7,406 nucleotides of DNA, taken from Flavobacteriales bacterium UBA3364 (lineage in GTDB: Bacteria > Bacteroidota > Bacteroidia > Flavobacteriales_F > PHOS-HE28). The notes beneath the pieces are model-generated. The model did not search any database. It saw only the letters and a program-made list of their open reading frames with translations, and was not told where the DNA came from. Positions within the stretch are counted from its first letter, which is position 1; every line of letters begins with the position of its first letter. The stretch is from assembly GCA_002360495.1 (NCBI GenBank), contig DEQO01000003.1, positions 1 to 7,406 of the forward strand, read 5' to 3'. The translations under genes and the position numbers were made by a program. Shown here one piece after another: positions 1 through 6,327 of the stretch.

Positions 1-2
1 AG

Positions 3-425
3 TTGGTGCGCAATGCCGTGGTGCACGATGTGCGCAGCGCGATGCGCAAGCAGGCCGACTACGTGCGGTCGGTGGCCGATGGCGATGCGGTGATCCTGGT
101 GGGCAGCGGTTTCCAGCTGATGAAGCCGCGCGTGCCGGTGGGGATCGTCGGCGCCCCGCAGCGCATGACCGCCCGCTTCACCGATCTGCGTGGGCAGGTG
201 GAGCTGAAGTGGGACAGCGTACATGGCGCCCGCGGCTACCAGGTGTGGATGACCGACAAGGACCCCGCGCAGGGCGCGGCCTGGGTGGCCATCGGGTACA
301 CCACGCGCGTGCGGCACCTGGTCACGGACCTGGAGAGCTACAAGGCGTACTTCTTCTGCGTAAGCGCCATCGGCGCGGCGGGTGAAGGAGCCCAGAGCGA
401 CCCCGCGTTGGGGCGCGCGGCGTAG
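3..425 (+). CDS. Fibronectin type III domain protein, 5'-truncated by the window edge
   Basis: The frame is open from the first bases and ends at TAG 423-425. The true start lies outside the window, so the TTG at 3 should not be taken as a start. The first 40 visible residues are helical and contain QADYV, ADGD and a SGF motif (residues 35-37). They are followed by a Pro/Val linker and one fibronectin type III module at about residues 52-140, with the strand signatures VELKW (66-70), GARGYQVW (75-82), W94 and YFFCVSAIG (116-124), and a closing SDP. This order matches a family I recall as frequent in Bacteroidota, in which a short helical domain precedes one FN3 domain and the whole protein is about 200 residues. 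The role of that family is not established, and I see no catalytic motif. A terminator follows 57 bases downstream, so this gene ends its transcription unit. I am confident of the domain and not of any function. Confidence 0.85.
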   Translation: MVRNAVVHDVRSAMRKQADYVRSVADGDAVILVGSGFQLMKPRVPVGIVGAPQRMTARFTDLRGQVELKWDSVHGARGYQVWMTDKDPAQGAAWVAIGYTTRVRHLVTDLESYKAYFFCVSAIGAAGEGAQSDPALGRAA

Positions 426-481
426 CGCGCGGGCTCGTGTGGTGAGCCTCCCGCACCACTTCTTCGTTCCGCCTGATGTGT

Positions 482-509
482 AAAGCCCCGGCCCTGTGGT
501 CGGGGCTTT
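482..509 (+). terminator. Stem-loop transcription terminator after the FN3 gene
   Basis: The arms AAAGCCCCG (482-490) and CGGGGCTTT (501-509) are perfectly complementary. A G-U and two G-C pairs extend the stem to 12 pairs around a 4-base loop (494-497). The T run is only the three bases that belong to the stem, and the A run on the other arm makes it look usable from both strands. It sits 57 bases after the stop codon of the preceding gene. Confidence 0.8.
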
Positions 510-726
510 GCACGTTGTTCCGATCGCCGGTTCCGCATCAAGGTTCGGACGGTCGAACACGGACGCGACCATCGCGCAAGCCGGCCGGAGCAACCGATTT
601 TCCCACACACCGTCTTCCACTACTGGTCTCTATCGCGACGCTGCGGATCGTTGATAAATACCCGTGGCTCTAGGTCGGGAGGCTTGTGTTAAGCATTACA
701 TTTATTCGCGTAATACCCAAACAACT
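510..726. other. Intergenic leader of the RHH gene, no clear promoter
   Basis: No coding frame is convincing here. The last 80 bases before 727 are richer in A/T than the surroundings. TACATTTA at 697-704 resembles the Bacteroidota -7 element (TAnnTTTG) but has no matching TTG at the expected distance upstream. A small inverted repeat, GTTCG (543-547) with CGAAC (554-558), is also present. A GGGAGG run at 677-682 is too far from the ATG at 727 to act as its ribosome-binding site. Confidence 0.4.
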
Positions 727-909
727 ATGAAAGCCTCACAGAAGTCCGGTCCATCAAAAGAAGCATCGACCGTCGTCAAACGCGTACCGAAGACCTTCAG
801 CATGGACGCTCGTGTATTGGAGAAGATCGAGCTCGTGGCGGAAAAGGAGAACCGCACACCGAGCAATGCGCTTGAGACGCTTCTGAAGCGCCATTTCAAG
901 CTGAACTGA
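727..909 (+). CDS. Small ribbon-helix-helix (RHH) fold DNA-binding protein
   Basis: This is a 60-residue basic protein. I chose ATG 727 over an in-frame GTG at 664 because the extra 21 residues have no family-like content and the RHH core lies well inside the shorter form. A disordered Lys/Ser-rich N-terminus (1-20) precedes a short strand KTFSMD (22-27), helix A at about 28-41, a turn NRTPSN (42-47) and helix B at about 46-58. This is the layout of Arc/MetJ/CopG-type RHH proteins, which bind operator DNA as dimers through the strand pair. Many such small proteins are antitoxins or plasmid copy regulators, but no toxin gene follows: the next 411 bases have no convincing gene. The leader is AT-richer than its neighbours, which may hint at transfer. 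The fold is fairly secure, but the target and role are unknown. Confidence 0.75.
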   Translation: MKASQKSGPSKEASTVVKRVPKTFSMDARVLEKIELVAEKENRTPSNALETLLKRHFKLN

Positions 910-1074
910 AGAGATCCCCAGGAATGTTCCATCGTCCTCATACACCGGTGAAGGAGGAGCCTATCTCGGTCCGTGGTGCAGGTGGCGCCAGGTGCCAGAG
1001 AACCGTGCCCGTGCCTTCGAGCCGGTCGGACGAATGGTCCAACCTGGAGAATGGAAGTGCCTACAATGAACAAA

Positions 1075-1095
1075 GCCAGTGCTTGCAACACTGGC
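1075..1095. repeat. Small hairpin in the gap, 7-pair stem
   Basis: GCCAGTG (1075-1081) is perfectly complementary to CACTGGC (1089-1095) across a 7-base loop that contains the self-complementary TTGCAA. It has no T tract, so it is not an obvious terminator. It lies about 75 bases upstream of a larger palindrome. Confidence 0.45.
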
Positions 1096-1171
1096 CTGTT
1101 CGTGCGAATGACCGCCCTTTGGATTGCACACCCGATCGGGCGGCGACATCAGCGATGATGCGAAAGTATAC

Positions 1172-1205
1172 ATATGGGCGGATCCTGTCGAGGGTCTGCC
1201 CATAT
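1172..1205. repeat. Long imperfect palindrome, 15-pair stem with 4-base loop
   Basis: The arm 1172-1186 (starting ATATGGGC) pairs with 1191-1205 (ending GCCCATAT) over 15 consecutive positions. Thirteen are Watson-Crick and two are G-U (1180/1197 and 1183/1194), closing on the loop GTCG (1187-1190). Because the two non-identical positions are G-U on one strand, the fold is stronger in RNA made from the + strand. No T run follows. It ends 115 bases before the start of the membrane protein gene, so it could be a 5' leader element, an operator, or a dispersed repeat. Confidence 0.6.
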
Positions 1206-1320
1206 CCATCTTCAACCTTCCCATGTTCGTCGGCGGGGAGCGGGGGTGGCACATGCGCACGAAGAGGCTCCAGCGTTGCGGGCGACATCCCTTACCGCCC
1301 CCAAAACCCGGTCCGCGATC

Positions 1321-2244
1321 ATGGAGCAGAACCACCTACCCTTTCGGTACAAGGAGATCCTTAGGAAGTCCAAGAAGAGCATACGCGATGGTGCCACCAG
1401 GTCCTTGGCAAAGGAGACGGCTGCACGTGCATTGTTGAACACCTTGGGGCCACAGGCGGTCAAGGACCGGCTGGACGATATGCTGGAAAAGTTCGACGCA
1501 CTGTTGGACAAGAAGCACGAGAGTATTGATGAACGAAGCGCAACCGCACTGGACGCGGAATTGAGCGATCGCCGAAGAAAGGGCCGCGACACTTCGCGCC
1601 GGGAACTGCGGGACCTCATTGCGGAGCACAGGCACTATGCGACAACAGTAAAGGGGCTTCTGGACCCTCTGCATGCAGACCGTCGTTCTAGCCTATCCAA
1701 GGGGTTCCTGGACCTTCTGGAACCGGCTCCACGGGCTGCATATGACGCCTTTTGTGCCACAGTTACGTTGCCTACGGTCGTGCACCGCCCACCGCTCGGC
1801 GCGTGGCGCTTTGCCTCAAGCTCACCGCAGAACCGTGTATTCCTGGGCACATTCGTTCTACTGCTGCTTTTCGATGTACCACATCTTGCCGAAGTGATAC
1901 CGAAAGGCGAGCATGCCCTTGACGGCGTGTTGGTGATCATGCTCATGGTCCTGGTCTTGGCCGTGCAGGTTTCCGAGATCATCCACCCCACCCGTGACCT
2001 GGAGTACATCCGGAACAAGGAACGCGTTGAATTGGGACAGCGCGTGGTGCTCTTGGCCGTTATTCTCCTGGTCACGGCGAAGGATGTGATGACGGACTTG
2101 AGCTGGGCGAATACTGTCGAATGCGCGATACGTTTCGTTCTTGCGACCGGGGTGGTTCTCGGATTCGAGTTGGTGACGAAACTGGTGATCATGCGCGTAC
2201 GTGATCTGCTTCGCCGCTGGCCTGCGCAGGTGGGTCCGACGTAG
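1321..2244 (+). CDS. Membrane protein of unknown function with helical N-terminal domain and four membrane helices
   Basis: This is a 307-residue protein from ATG 1321. The frame is open back to 1174, but the extra 49 residues are low-complexity and would start inside the 1172-1205 palindrome, so the shorter form is preferred. No strong ribosome-binding site is visible. Residues 1-135 are highly charged and probably helical (KEILRKSKKS at 11-20, LDDMLEKFDALLDKK at 51-65, an Arg-rich stretch at 84-98). Four hydrophobic segments follow at about 172-192, 199-221, 240-257 and 266-288, the second and third joined by a charged loop with HPTRDLEYIRNKERVELG. The C-terminus is short and basic, which suggests that both ends are cytoplasmic. 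I do not recognise the family: there is no enzyme motif, transporter signature or T9SS signal. The gene stands alone, with long gaps on both sides. Confidence 0.75.
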   Translation: MEQNHLPFRYKEILRKSKKSIRDGATRSLAKETAARALLNTLGPQAVKDRLDDMLEKFDALLDKKHESIDERSATALDAELSDRRRKGRDTSRRELRDLIAEHRHYATTVKGLLDPLHADRRSSLSKGFLDLLEPAPRAAYDAFCATVTLPTVVHRPPLGAWRFASSSPQNRVFLGTFVLLLLFDVPHLAEVIPKGEHALDGVLVIMLMVLVLAVQVSEIIHPTRDLEYIRNKERVELGQRVVLLAVILLVTAKDVMTDLSWANTVECAIRFVLATGVVLGFELVTKLVIMRVRDLLRRWPAQVGPT

Positions 2245-2276
2245 CGGGATCCCAAACCGCGAACCTTGTCAGCATC

Positions 2277-2310
2277 CCCCGACTGCGCGTCGCCAATGGT
2301 TGCGCTGAAC
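2277..2310. repeat. Diverged partial copy of the left end of the structured repeat
   Basis: CCCCGACTG at 2277-2285 recurs exactly at 2315-2323, giving a direct-repeat offset of 38 bases, and the next five bases differ at one position. Matching to the left arm of the two full copies continues with decreasing identity to about 2310, including the GCC-loop-GG hairpin centre. It looks like a decayed or partial unit in tandem with copy 1. Confidence 0.35.
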
Positions 2311-2314
2311 GGTA

Positions 2315-2414
2315 CCCCGACTGGGCGTAGCCTGTGGCTAAGCGCAACACCGCGCGCGTTGGGTAGCCTTGGGCTACCACGACCAGCAGGCGTGGTGGCG
2401 TAGCCACAGGCAAC
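2315..2414. repeat. Structured intergenic repeat, copy 1
   Basis: Positions 2321-2400 align without gaps to 6334-6413 with 67 of 80 bases identical, including a 24-base identical core (2355-2378 and 6368-6391). Two hairpins are embedded: TAGCC-TGT-GGCTA (2328-2340) and GGTAGCC-TTG-GGCTACC (2362-2378). In this copy GCCTGTGGCTA (2330-2340) is also perfectly complementary to TAGCCACAGGC (2401-2411), so the whole unit can fold as a clamp around the second hairpin. The block lies downstream of one gene and upstream of the next. The layout resembles REP/BIME-like dispersed elements, but I do not recognise a named family. Confidence 0.8.
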
Positions 2415-2545
2415 TCCCGGATGTGGGCGGCCTTCGATGCGGGCATGGTGTTCGGGCATCCGTGAGGCGGCATCCTGGTGGATCACAACACACCAAGCCT
2501 GCCCTACATCCTGCGACGCGCAGCGGGAGTACCGACTTATGGGTA

Positions 2546-2576
2546 TTGCAGGGTCGGGCCAAGTGTGACATCTTTC
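2546..2576 (+). promoter_or_regulatory. Weak Bacteroidota-type promoter candidate for the large secreted protein gene
   Basis: TTG at 2546-2548 is followed after 20 bases by CATCTTTC (2569-2576), which shares the A and TTT of the TAnnTTTG element. The start codon lies 20 bases further on, so the leader would be very short. The match is partial and could be chance. Confidence 0.25.
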
Positions 2577-2596
2577 GTGCCAACAACCGAACGACC

Positions 2597-5500
2597 ATGC
2601 CGTGCAACTACCGTCCGTCATTGCTTCAAACGTTGCTCCTGCTCATGTGCGTGTTCCTGCTTCATCGGGCGCAGGCCCAATGCGTTTCGTCAGCACCGAC
2701 CGGCAGTACACCGGAGAACCCCTGCTGTCCAGGTTACATCTACGGCGTTTTCATCGTTACCGGTGGCCCCACGCCCAACAATGCGCGGTTGACCCATGAG
2801 GAGACCGGCGAGATCACATTCCTATCGGTAAGCTGGAACGGTTCTGGTTACGAGTATTTCGGCACAAGGGCGCCCGGCACCTATCTCATTGAAGCGATGG
2901 CAGCGGGAGAACCGTGTGCAGCGTTCAGTGTGACGATCCCCTTCTTTGGAGCGGGTGACGAGATCGATGTAGCACTGGGTACCGTTGACCTGGCAACAGA
3001 GATCTGTGGGACCGGCTACGTAACGGTCGGGTTCGATATGCCGGATGCGCAATGCCTTACGCCGCCCACTGCCCGGTTGGACCATGATGGGGGCTTTGTC
3101 GCTGGCGTGTTGATCGCCCCCGACACCTTCGCTTTCAGCGGCGTGCCGCCGAGTGAGCAACTGACGGCTTGGGTATCGGCCGGGTGCATTGGTACACCAG
3201 TGGAAGTACCGGTACAGGAAGTGCCCTGTCCGCCGTTGGGCGGCGCGCCCAATACCATTCCGTACAACCTGATCGCCGGACTCGGTGCCATCACCGGAAC
3301 ACCGCCACCCCTCGCCTGTGGCCCCATAGCGGTGAGCGTGGTGAGCATCCCCGGCAACGAGGGGACCGAGGTGGAGTGGGATGGTAGCGGCGCCAGTTGG
3401 ACGGCTTACGTAAATGCTCCGGGTAGCTACCGTGTTACACTAAGCCTGGCGGGATGCACGGAAGAACATGTTGTGGATGTGGAGTCTGCAACGGAACCGT
3501 GCAGCTGGTCGGTCACGGTGGAAGGTACCATCAGCCAGGTCGCCTTCGGTGTGCCGGATGGCTCGGCGGAATTCTCCATCGACTACAGCGATCCCGACGG
3601 GACGGATCCCTGGAGCGTCATCCTCACCGATGGGGAGACCGGTGCCACGTTCTCCGGAAGCGCTGGTGATTCGGAAGAGCACATCACCATCAATGGCCTT
3701 GGCGGGGGCGACTACAATGTGACCTATGTTTTCGGTGACTGTTCGGGTAGCGCGGGCGAAGTGGTGATCGGCTGCGTGGAACCCCGCACCATCTACCGCG
3801 ACAGCGATGGCGATGGTTACGGCTGGGCGGCCACGTCCATACAAGCGTGCAACCTACAAGAGGGCTACGTGGATAATGCACTGGATTGCGACGACGACAA
3901 CTTCGCCATTCAGAGCGGGACCAACTACCGCATGGACCGCGATGGCGATGGCGCCTACGTGGGAGGCGATGTCCTGGTCTGCGGTGATCCGGCAGAAGGT
4001 CTCGTACCCTGGCAGCAGGCGCCCAACCCCGGCGACTGCAACGACAACGATCCGAACGTGTCCTCTTCCATCGGCTCGCTATGCGATGATGGCAACCCCT
4101 GCACAACGGACGACCGCATCGTAGGTGGTTGTGCCTGCGTGGGCACGCCTGCAGTGGACTCCGACAACGACGGGATCTGTGATGCGGAGGATGACTGCGA
4201 CGATGCTTCGGGGGAAGTGGGTAGCGCGTGCGACGATGGGCCCGGAACGCCGACGGCCGGCGTGCTCGATGACGATTGCAATTGTGTGTCACAGACCACC
4301 GACTGCCTTGGTGTGACCGGCGGCACGGCTTTGCCGGGAACCGATTGTGACGACGGCAACCCCCTCTCCATTGGAGAGACCTGGTCGGCCAACTGCCAGT
4401 GCGGCGAGCGTTACGATTGCCTGGGCGTGCTGGACGGCGTGAACCGACCCGGCACCTTGTGCAACGACAACAACCCCCTGACGGTGATCGACACCTGGCA
4501 GGACGATTGCACGTGCGTGGGTGCGCCGGTGGATTGCCTCGGTGCCTTACAAGGCACCGCCCTGCCCGGTACACCGTGTACACTGGCCGGAGCCACGGAT
4601 GCGACCTGGAACGCGAGTTGCCAATGCGTTGGTACGCCGCTGCTGCCGGATTGCAACGGTGTACCGGGCGGCCCCGCGCTCCCGAACACACCCTGTTCCG
4701 ATGGGGACGATGCCACCGTGGGTGATACCTGGTCGGCGGATTGCGCATGCATCGGCCAACTGCTGGATACCGATGAGGATGGCATACCCGATGGCATCGA
4801 TGGCTGTCCCACGCTTCCCGGTGAACCCGGCAGCACCTGCGATGACCTGGACCCCGGCACCATCAATGACGTACTCGATGGCGATTGCGCGTGCGCCGGT
4901 ATCGCCTGCACAACGGCCGTGCAGATGCAAGTGAATGCCGATGGCAACGGTGCCGAGATCAGCTGGAGCATCCGCGACCTCACCATCGATCAGGTGGTAT
5001 GCAGCGCCAACGGCGTACCCGACTATGCAGAGACCATGACAGGCTGCTGCCTTATTGCGGACCGCTGCTACAAGGTGGTGGTCACCGATGCGGCCGGCGA
5101 TGGCATCGTCGGCGGTGGGTACCACCTCTCCCTGGTGGGCACCGGACAGCGCATCATCGACGACAGGGACAACTTCCGCAACCTCGGCACCAGCGCGGTG
5201 AGCACACCGGAGAGCTTCTGCCTCCCGCTCGGCGACATCGGCCTGGAGGCCGCGAGCTGCGACAGGGAGAACTGGGTGACCAACGAGTTCCTCTTCTGCG
5301 AGGCTTCCGCTGCGGTGTCCGATGCCTTCGTTCCCGGTGCGCCCCAGGCCCAACAGCCGGATGATACCGGCTACGAGTTCTGGTTCTTCGATCCCAACGG
5401 AACCTATAGCTACCGCCGCTTCGTGAGCCACCGCACGGCCGAGGGCAGGCCATCGGCCGGTGCGCTTCGCGTGAACGCCTTGCGCGTGAACGGCTGGACC

Positions 5501-6292
5501 GCCGCTGTGGCGCCCCTGCTGCCCGCGCGCAAGTTGTTGAACGTGCGCGTGCGTCCCCGTGTGGCCGGTGAGAACCAGTCCTTCGGGCCTGCATGCCGCT
5601 TCCGCCGGGGTGTGCCGCCTGCTTGTTCCACCGCCCAACTGCTGGATGCGCCTGGTGAACCCGGCCATAGCTGCAACGTCCAACGGCGCTTCTGGAAGAA
5701 GAGCAGGCTCTACGCCACGCCCACATCATCGGTGTTGTCCAGTTGGAACGTGCGCTACATGTTCAGGTTCCATCATCCAGCTTCTGGGCAGGTGGTCACC
5801 CGGGTGCAGAAAAGCAGCAAGCTCACGCTCTATTGGGAAGATGATCCGCCCCTGATCGTGGGCCGCACCTACAACGTGGATGTGCGCATCAGCTACACCG
5901 GGGGCGCCACCTGGTGCGGCAGCACGGGCCTTCTCCCGTTCACCGCCTGGGGGCCGGTATGCACCGTTACCATCCTTCCTGAACCATCGGGGCTGGCCCC
6001 GGAGCCCGAGCGTGCGATCGGACAGCCTGCTGAAATGGTGATCTACCCCAACCCGAACAACGGGAACGAAGTGATGCTCTCGCTGGTCCACCTGCACAGC
6101 GACGTGGCCAACGCGAGCGTCATCATCCTGGACCTCTCGGGCAGGCAGGTGTTCGCGCGCAACCTGGTCGTTCAGGACGGTGGCATCCACCAACGCGTGG
6201 ATCTCGGCGGTGCGCTCAGTGCGGGTGTTTACCTGGTCCATGTCTCGGTGGGCGAAGCGGTCTTCACCCAACGCATGGTGGTAAGACCGTAG
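2597..6292 (+). CDS. Large secreted multidomain T9SS cargo protein with MopE-like metal-binding repeats and tandem cysteine repeats
   Basis: This is a 1231-residue protein. ATG 2597 is chosen because it places a signal peptide at the terminus (hydrophobic core LLQTLLLLMCVFLL, likely cleavage after AQA, residue 27). Residues 46-393 look like four beta-rich Ig-like modules, each with a few cysteines. Residues 400-442 (DSDGDGYG, GYV, DCDDD) and 444-493 are MopE-type putative metal-binding motifs. DSDNDGICDAEDDC (521-534) and DTDEDGIPDGIDGC (724-737) are thrombospondin-3-like acidic loops, probably binding calcium. Between them lies a cysteine-rich tandem array, best seen as four units of about 38 residues at 569-723. 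Residues 770-875 form a module with SFCLPLG at its end. Residues 887-1127 form a further conserved-looking block (GYEFWFFDPNG, FGPACRF, GGATWC, WGPVC). The Por secretion-tail domain occupies about 1144-1231 (YPNP at 1150-1153). It is likely exported by the Sec system and then T9SS and anchored or released at the surface. The ligand is unknown. Confidence 0.9.
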   Translation: MPCNYRPSLLQTLLLLMCVFLLHRAQAQCVSSAPTGSTPENPCCPGYIYGVFIVTGGPTPNNARLTHEETGEITFLSVSWNGSGYEYFGTRAPGTYLIEAMAAGEPCAAFSVTIPFFGAGDEIDVALGTVDLATEICGTGYVTVGFDMPDAQCLTPPTARLDHDGGFVAGVLIAPDTFAFSGVPPSEQLTAWVSAGCIGTPVEVPVQEVPCPPLGGAPNTIPYNLIAGLGAITGTPPPLACGPIAVSVVSIPGNEGTEVEWDGSGASWTAYVNAPGSYRVTLSLAGCTEEHVVDVESATEPCSWSVTVEGTISQVAFGVPDGSAEFSIDYSDPDGTDPWSVILTDGETGATFSGSAGDSEEHITINGLGGGDYNVTYVFGDCSGSAGEVVIGCVEPRTIYRDSDGDGYGWAATSIQACNLQEGYVDNALDCDDDNFAIQSGTNYRMDRDGDGAYVGGDVLVCGDPAEGLVPWQQAPNPGDCNDNDPNVSSSIGSLCDDGNPCTTDDRIVGGCACVGTPAVDSDNDGICDAEDDCDDASGEVGSACDDGPGTPTAGVLDDDCNCVSQTTDCLGVTGGTALPGTDCDDGNPLSIGETWSANCQCGERYDCLGVLDGVNRPGTLCNDNNPLTVIDTWQDDCTCVGAPVDCLGALQGTALPGTPCTLAGATDATWNASCQCVGTPLLPDCNGVPGGPALPNTPCSDGDDATVGDTWSADCACIGQLLDTDEDGIPDGIDGCPTLPGEPGSTCDDLDPGTINDVLDGDCACAGIACTTAVQMQVNADGNGAEISWSIRDLTIDQVVCSANGVPDYAETMTGCCLIADRCYKVVVTDAAGDGIVGGGYHLSLVGTGQRIIDDRDNFRNLGTSAVSTPESFCLPLGDIGLEAASCDRENWVTNEFLFCEASAAVSDAFVPGAPQAQQPDDTGYEFWFFDPNGTYSYRRFVSHRTAEGRPSAGALRVNALRVNGWTAAVAPLLPARKLLNVRVRPRVAGENQSFGPACRFRRGVPPACSTAQLLDAPGEPGHSCNVQRRFWKKSRLYATPTSSVLSSWNVRYMFRFHHPASGQVVTRVQKSSKLTLYWEDDPPLIVGRTYNVDVRISYTGGATWCGSTGLLPFTAWGPVCTVTILPEPSGLAPEPERAIGQPAEMVIYPNPNNGNEVMLSLVHLHSDVANASVIILDLSGRQVFARNLVVQDGGIHQRVDLGGALSAGVYLVHVSVGEAVFTQRMVVRP
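3794..4075 (+). other. Two MopE-like metal-binding motifs inside the large secreted protein
   Basis: Codons 400-442 and 444-493 each encode an acidic DxDGDG loop, a cysteine about 10-15 residues later, a short spacer, and a second Cys-Asp/Asn-rich loop (DCDDD at 430-434; DCNDND at 480-485). This is the pattern of the MopE putative metal-binding motif. In the first unit the spacing is canonical; the second has lost the final Gly-Tyr-Gly and has a longer insert. In MopE itself the protein binds copper, but most proteins with this motif are uncharacterised, so the metal here is unknown. Confidence 0.7.
4301..4765 (+). repeat. Four tandem DCxG cysteine repeats of about 38 residues within the large secreted protein
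   Basis: The units are residues 569-606, 607-645, 646-684 and 685-723. Each begins DCLG or DCNG, continues with a Gly-rich turn and a P-G-T (or P-N-T) before a third conserved cysteine, and ends with TW or AT-W, then a C-x-C pair. A shorter related unit lies at 494-517 and a divergent one at 535-564. Third-base differences are frequent between units, so the duplication is old rather than recent. Confidence 0.8.
6031..6292 (+). other. T9SS type A C-terminal sorting domain of the large secreted protein
   Basis: The last ~88 residues carry the hallmarks of the Por secretion tail: MVIYPNPNNG at the start, VIILDLSGRQV in the middle, LSAGVYLVHVSVG, and a terminal TQRMVVRP strand. In this family the domain directs outer-membrane translocation through T9SS and is normally removed on attachment. 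Confidence 0.9.
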
Positions 6293-6327
6293 GCCCGGAT
6301 AGGATCCACAACGAACACCGGGCCATG

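Larger units (their letters stand above)
910..1320. other. 411-base gap between the RHH gene and the membrane protein gene
   Basis: Open frames cross this stretch on both strands, but they are rich in Arg, Pro, Cys and His, lack a hydrophobic core and look like GC-rich shadows. GAAGGAGGAG at about 949-958 resembles a ribosome-binding site, but no good start follows at normal spacing (the nearest GTG, at 973, is about 14 bases away). Two hairpins stand out and are listed separately. The stretch could be a long leader, a small RNA locus or gene debris. Confidence 0.45.
2245..2596. other. Intergenic region holding repeat copy 1 and the leader of the large secreted protein gene
   Basis: No gene is convincing here. 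The frame of the downstream gene is open back to 2369, but residues encoded before ATG 2597 are Arg/His/Gly-rich and would bury the signal peptide. The left half contains a structured repeat and a partial copy of its left end (listed separately). The right half (2415-2560) shows nothing clear apart from the weak promoter candidate near 2546-2576. Confidence 0.5.

Noticed and set aside
1066..1158. Possible 30-residue peptide (ATG 1066 to TGA 1158) in the gap
   Set aside because: It has a weak ribosome-binding site and no recognisable composition, and it contains the 1075-1095 hairpin, so it is more likely chance.
1174..1320. Longer start for the membrane protein at 1174
   Set aside because: The start would lie inside the 1172-1205 palindrome and the added residues look like translated non-coding sequence; ATG 1321 begins a normal charged helical domain.
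924..1364. Open frames of 100-146 residues on + and - across the gap
   Set aside because: Compositions rich in Arg, Pro, Ser and Cys without a hydrophobic core are typical of shadow frames in GC-rich DNA.
2369..2596. Longer start for the large secreted protein, upstream to 2369
   Set aside because: The extra 76 residues are Arg/His/Gly-rich, overlap repeat copy 1 and would place the clear signal peptide in the middle of the protein.
1635..2621. Long - strand frame of 328 residues opposite the membrane protein gene
   Set aside because: It is antisense to a gene with convincing membrane helices and crosses repeat copy 1; its Arg/Ser/Thr-rich translation is an artefact of codon bias.
2597..2683. 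Lipoprotein signal for the large secreted protein (Cys at residue 29)
   Set aside because: The residues before the cysteine are AQAQ, which does not fit a lipobox; AQA cleavage by signal peptidase I fits better.
3690..4748. Long - strand frames opposite the cysteine repeats
   Set aside because: The apparent Arg/His/Cys repeats mirror the Asp/Gly/Cys-rich codons of the sense gene.
4301..4765. CRISPR-like array
   Set aside because: The periodicity is protein-level, with diverged DNA repeats of about 115 bases and an open sense frame; there are no short exact repeats with unique spacers.
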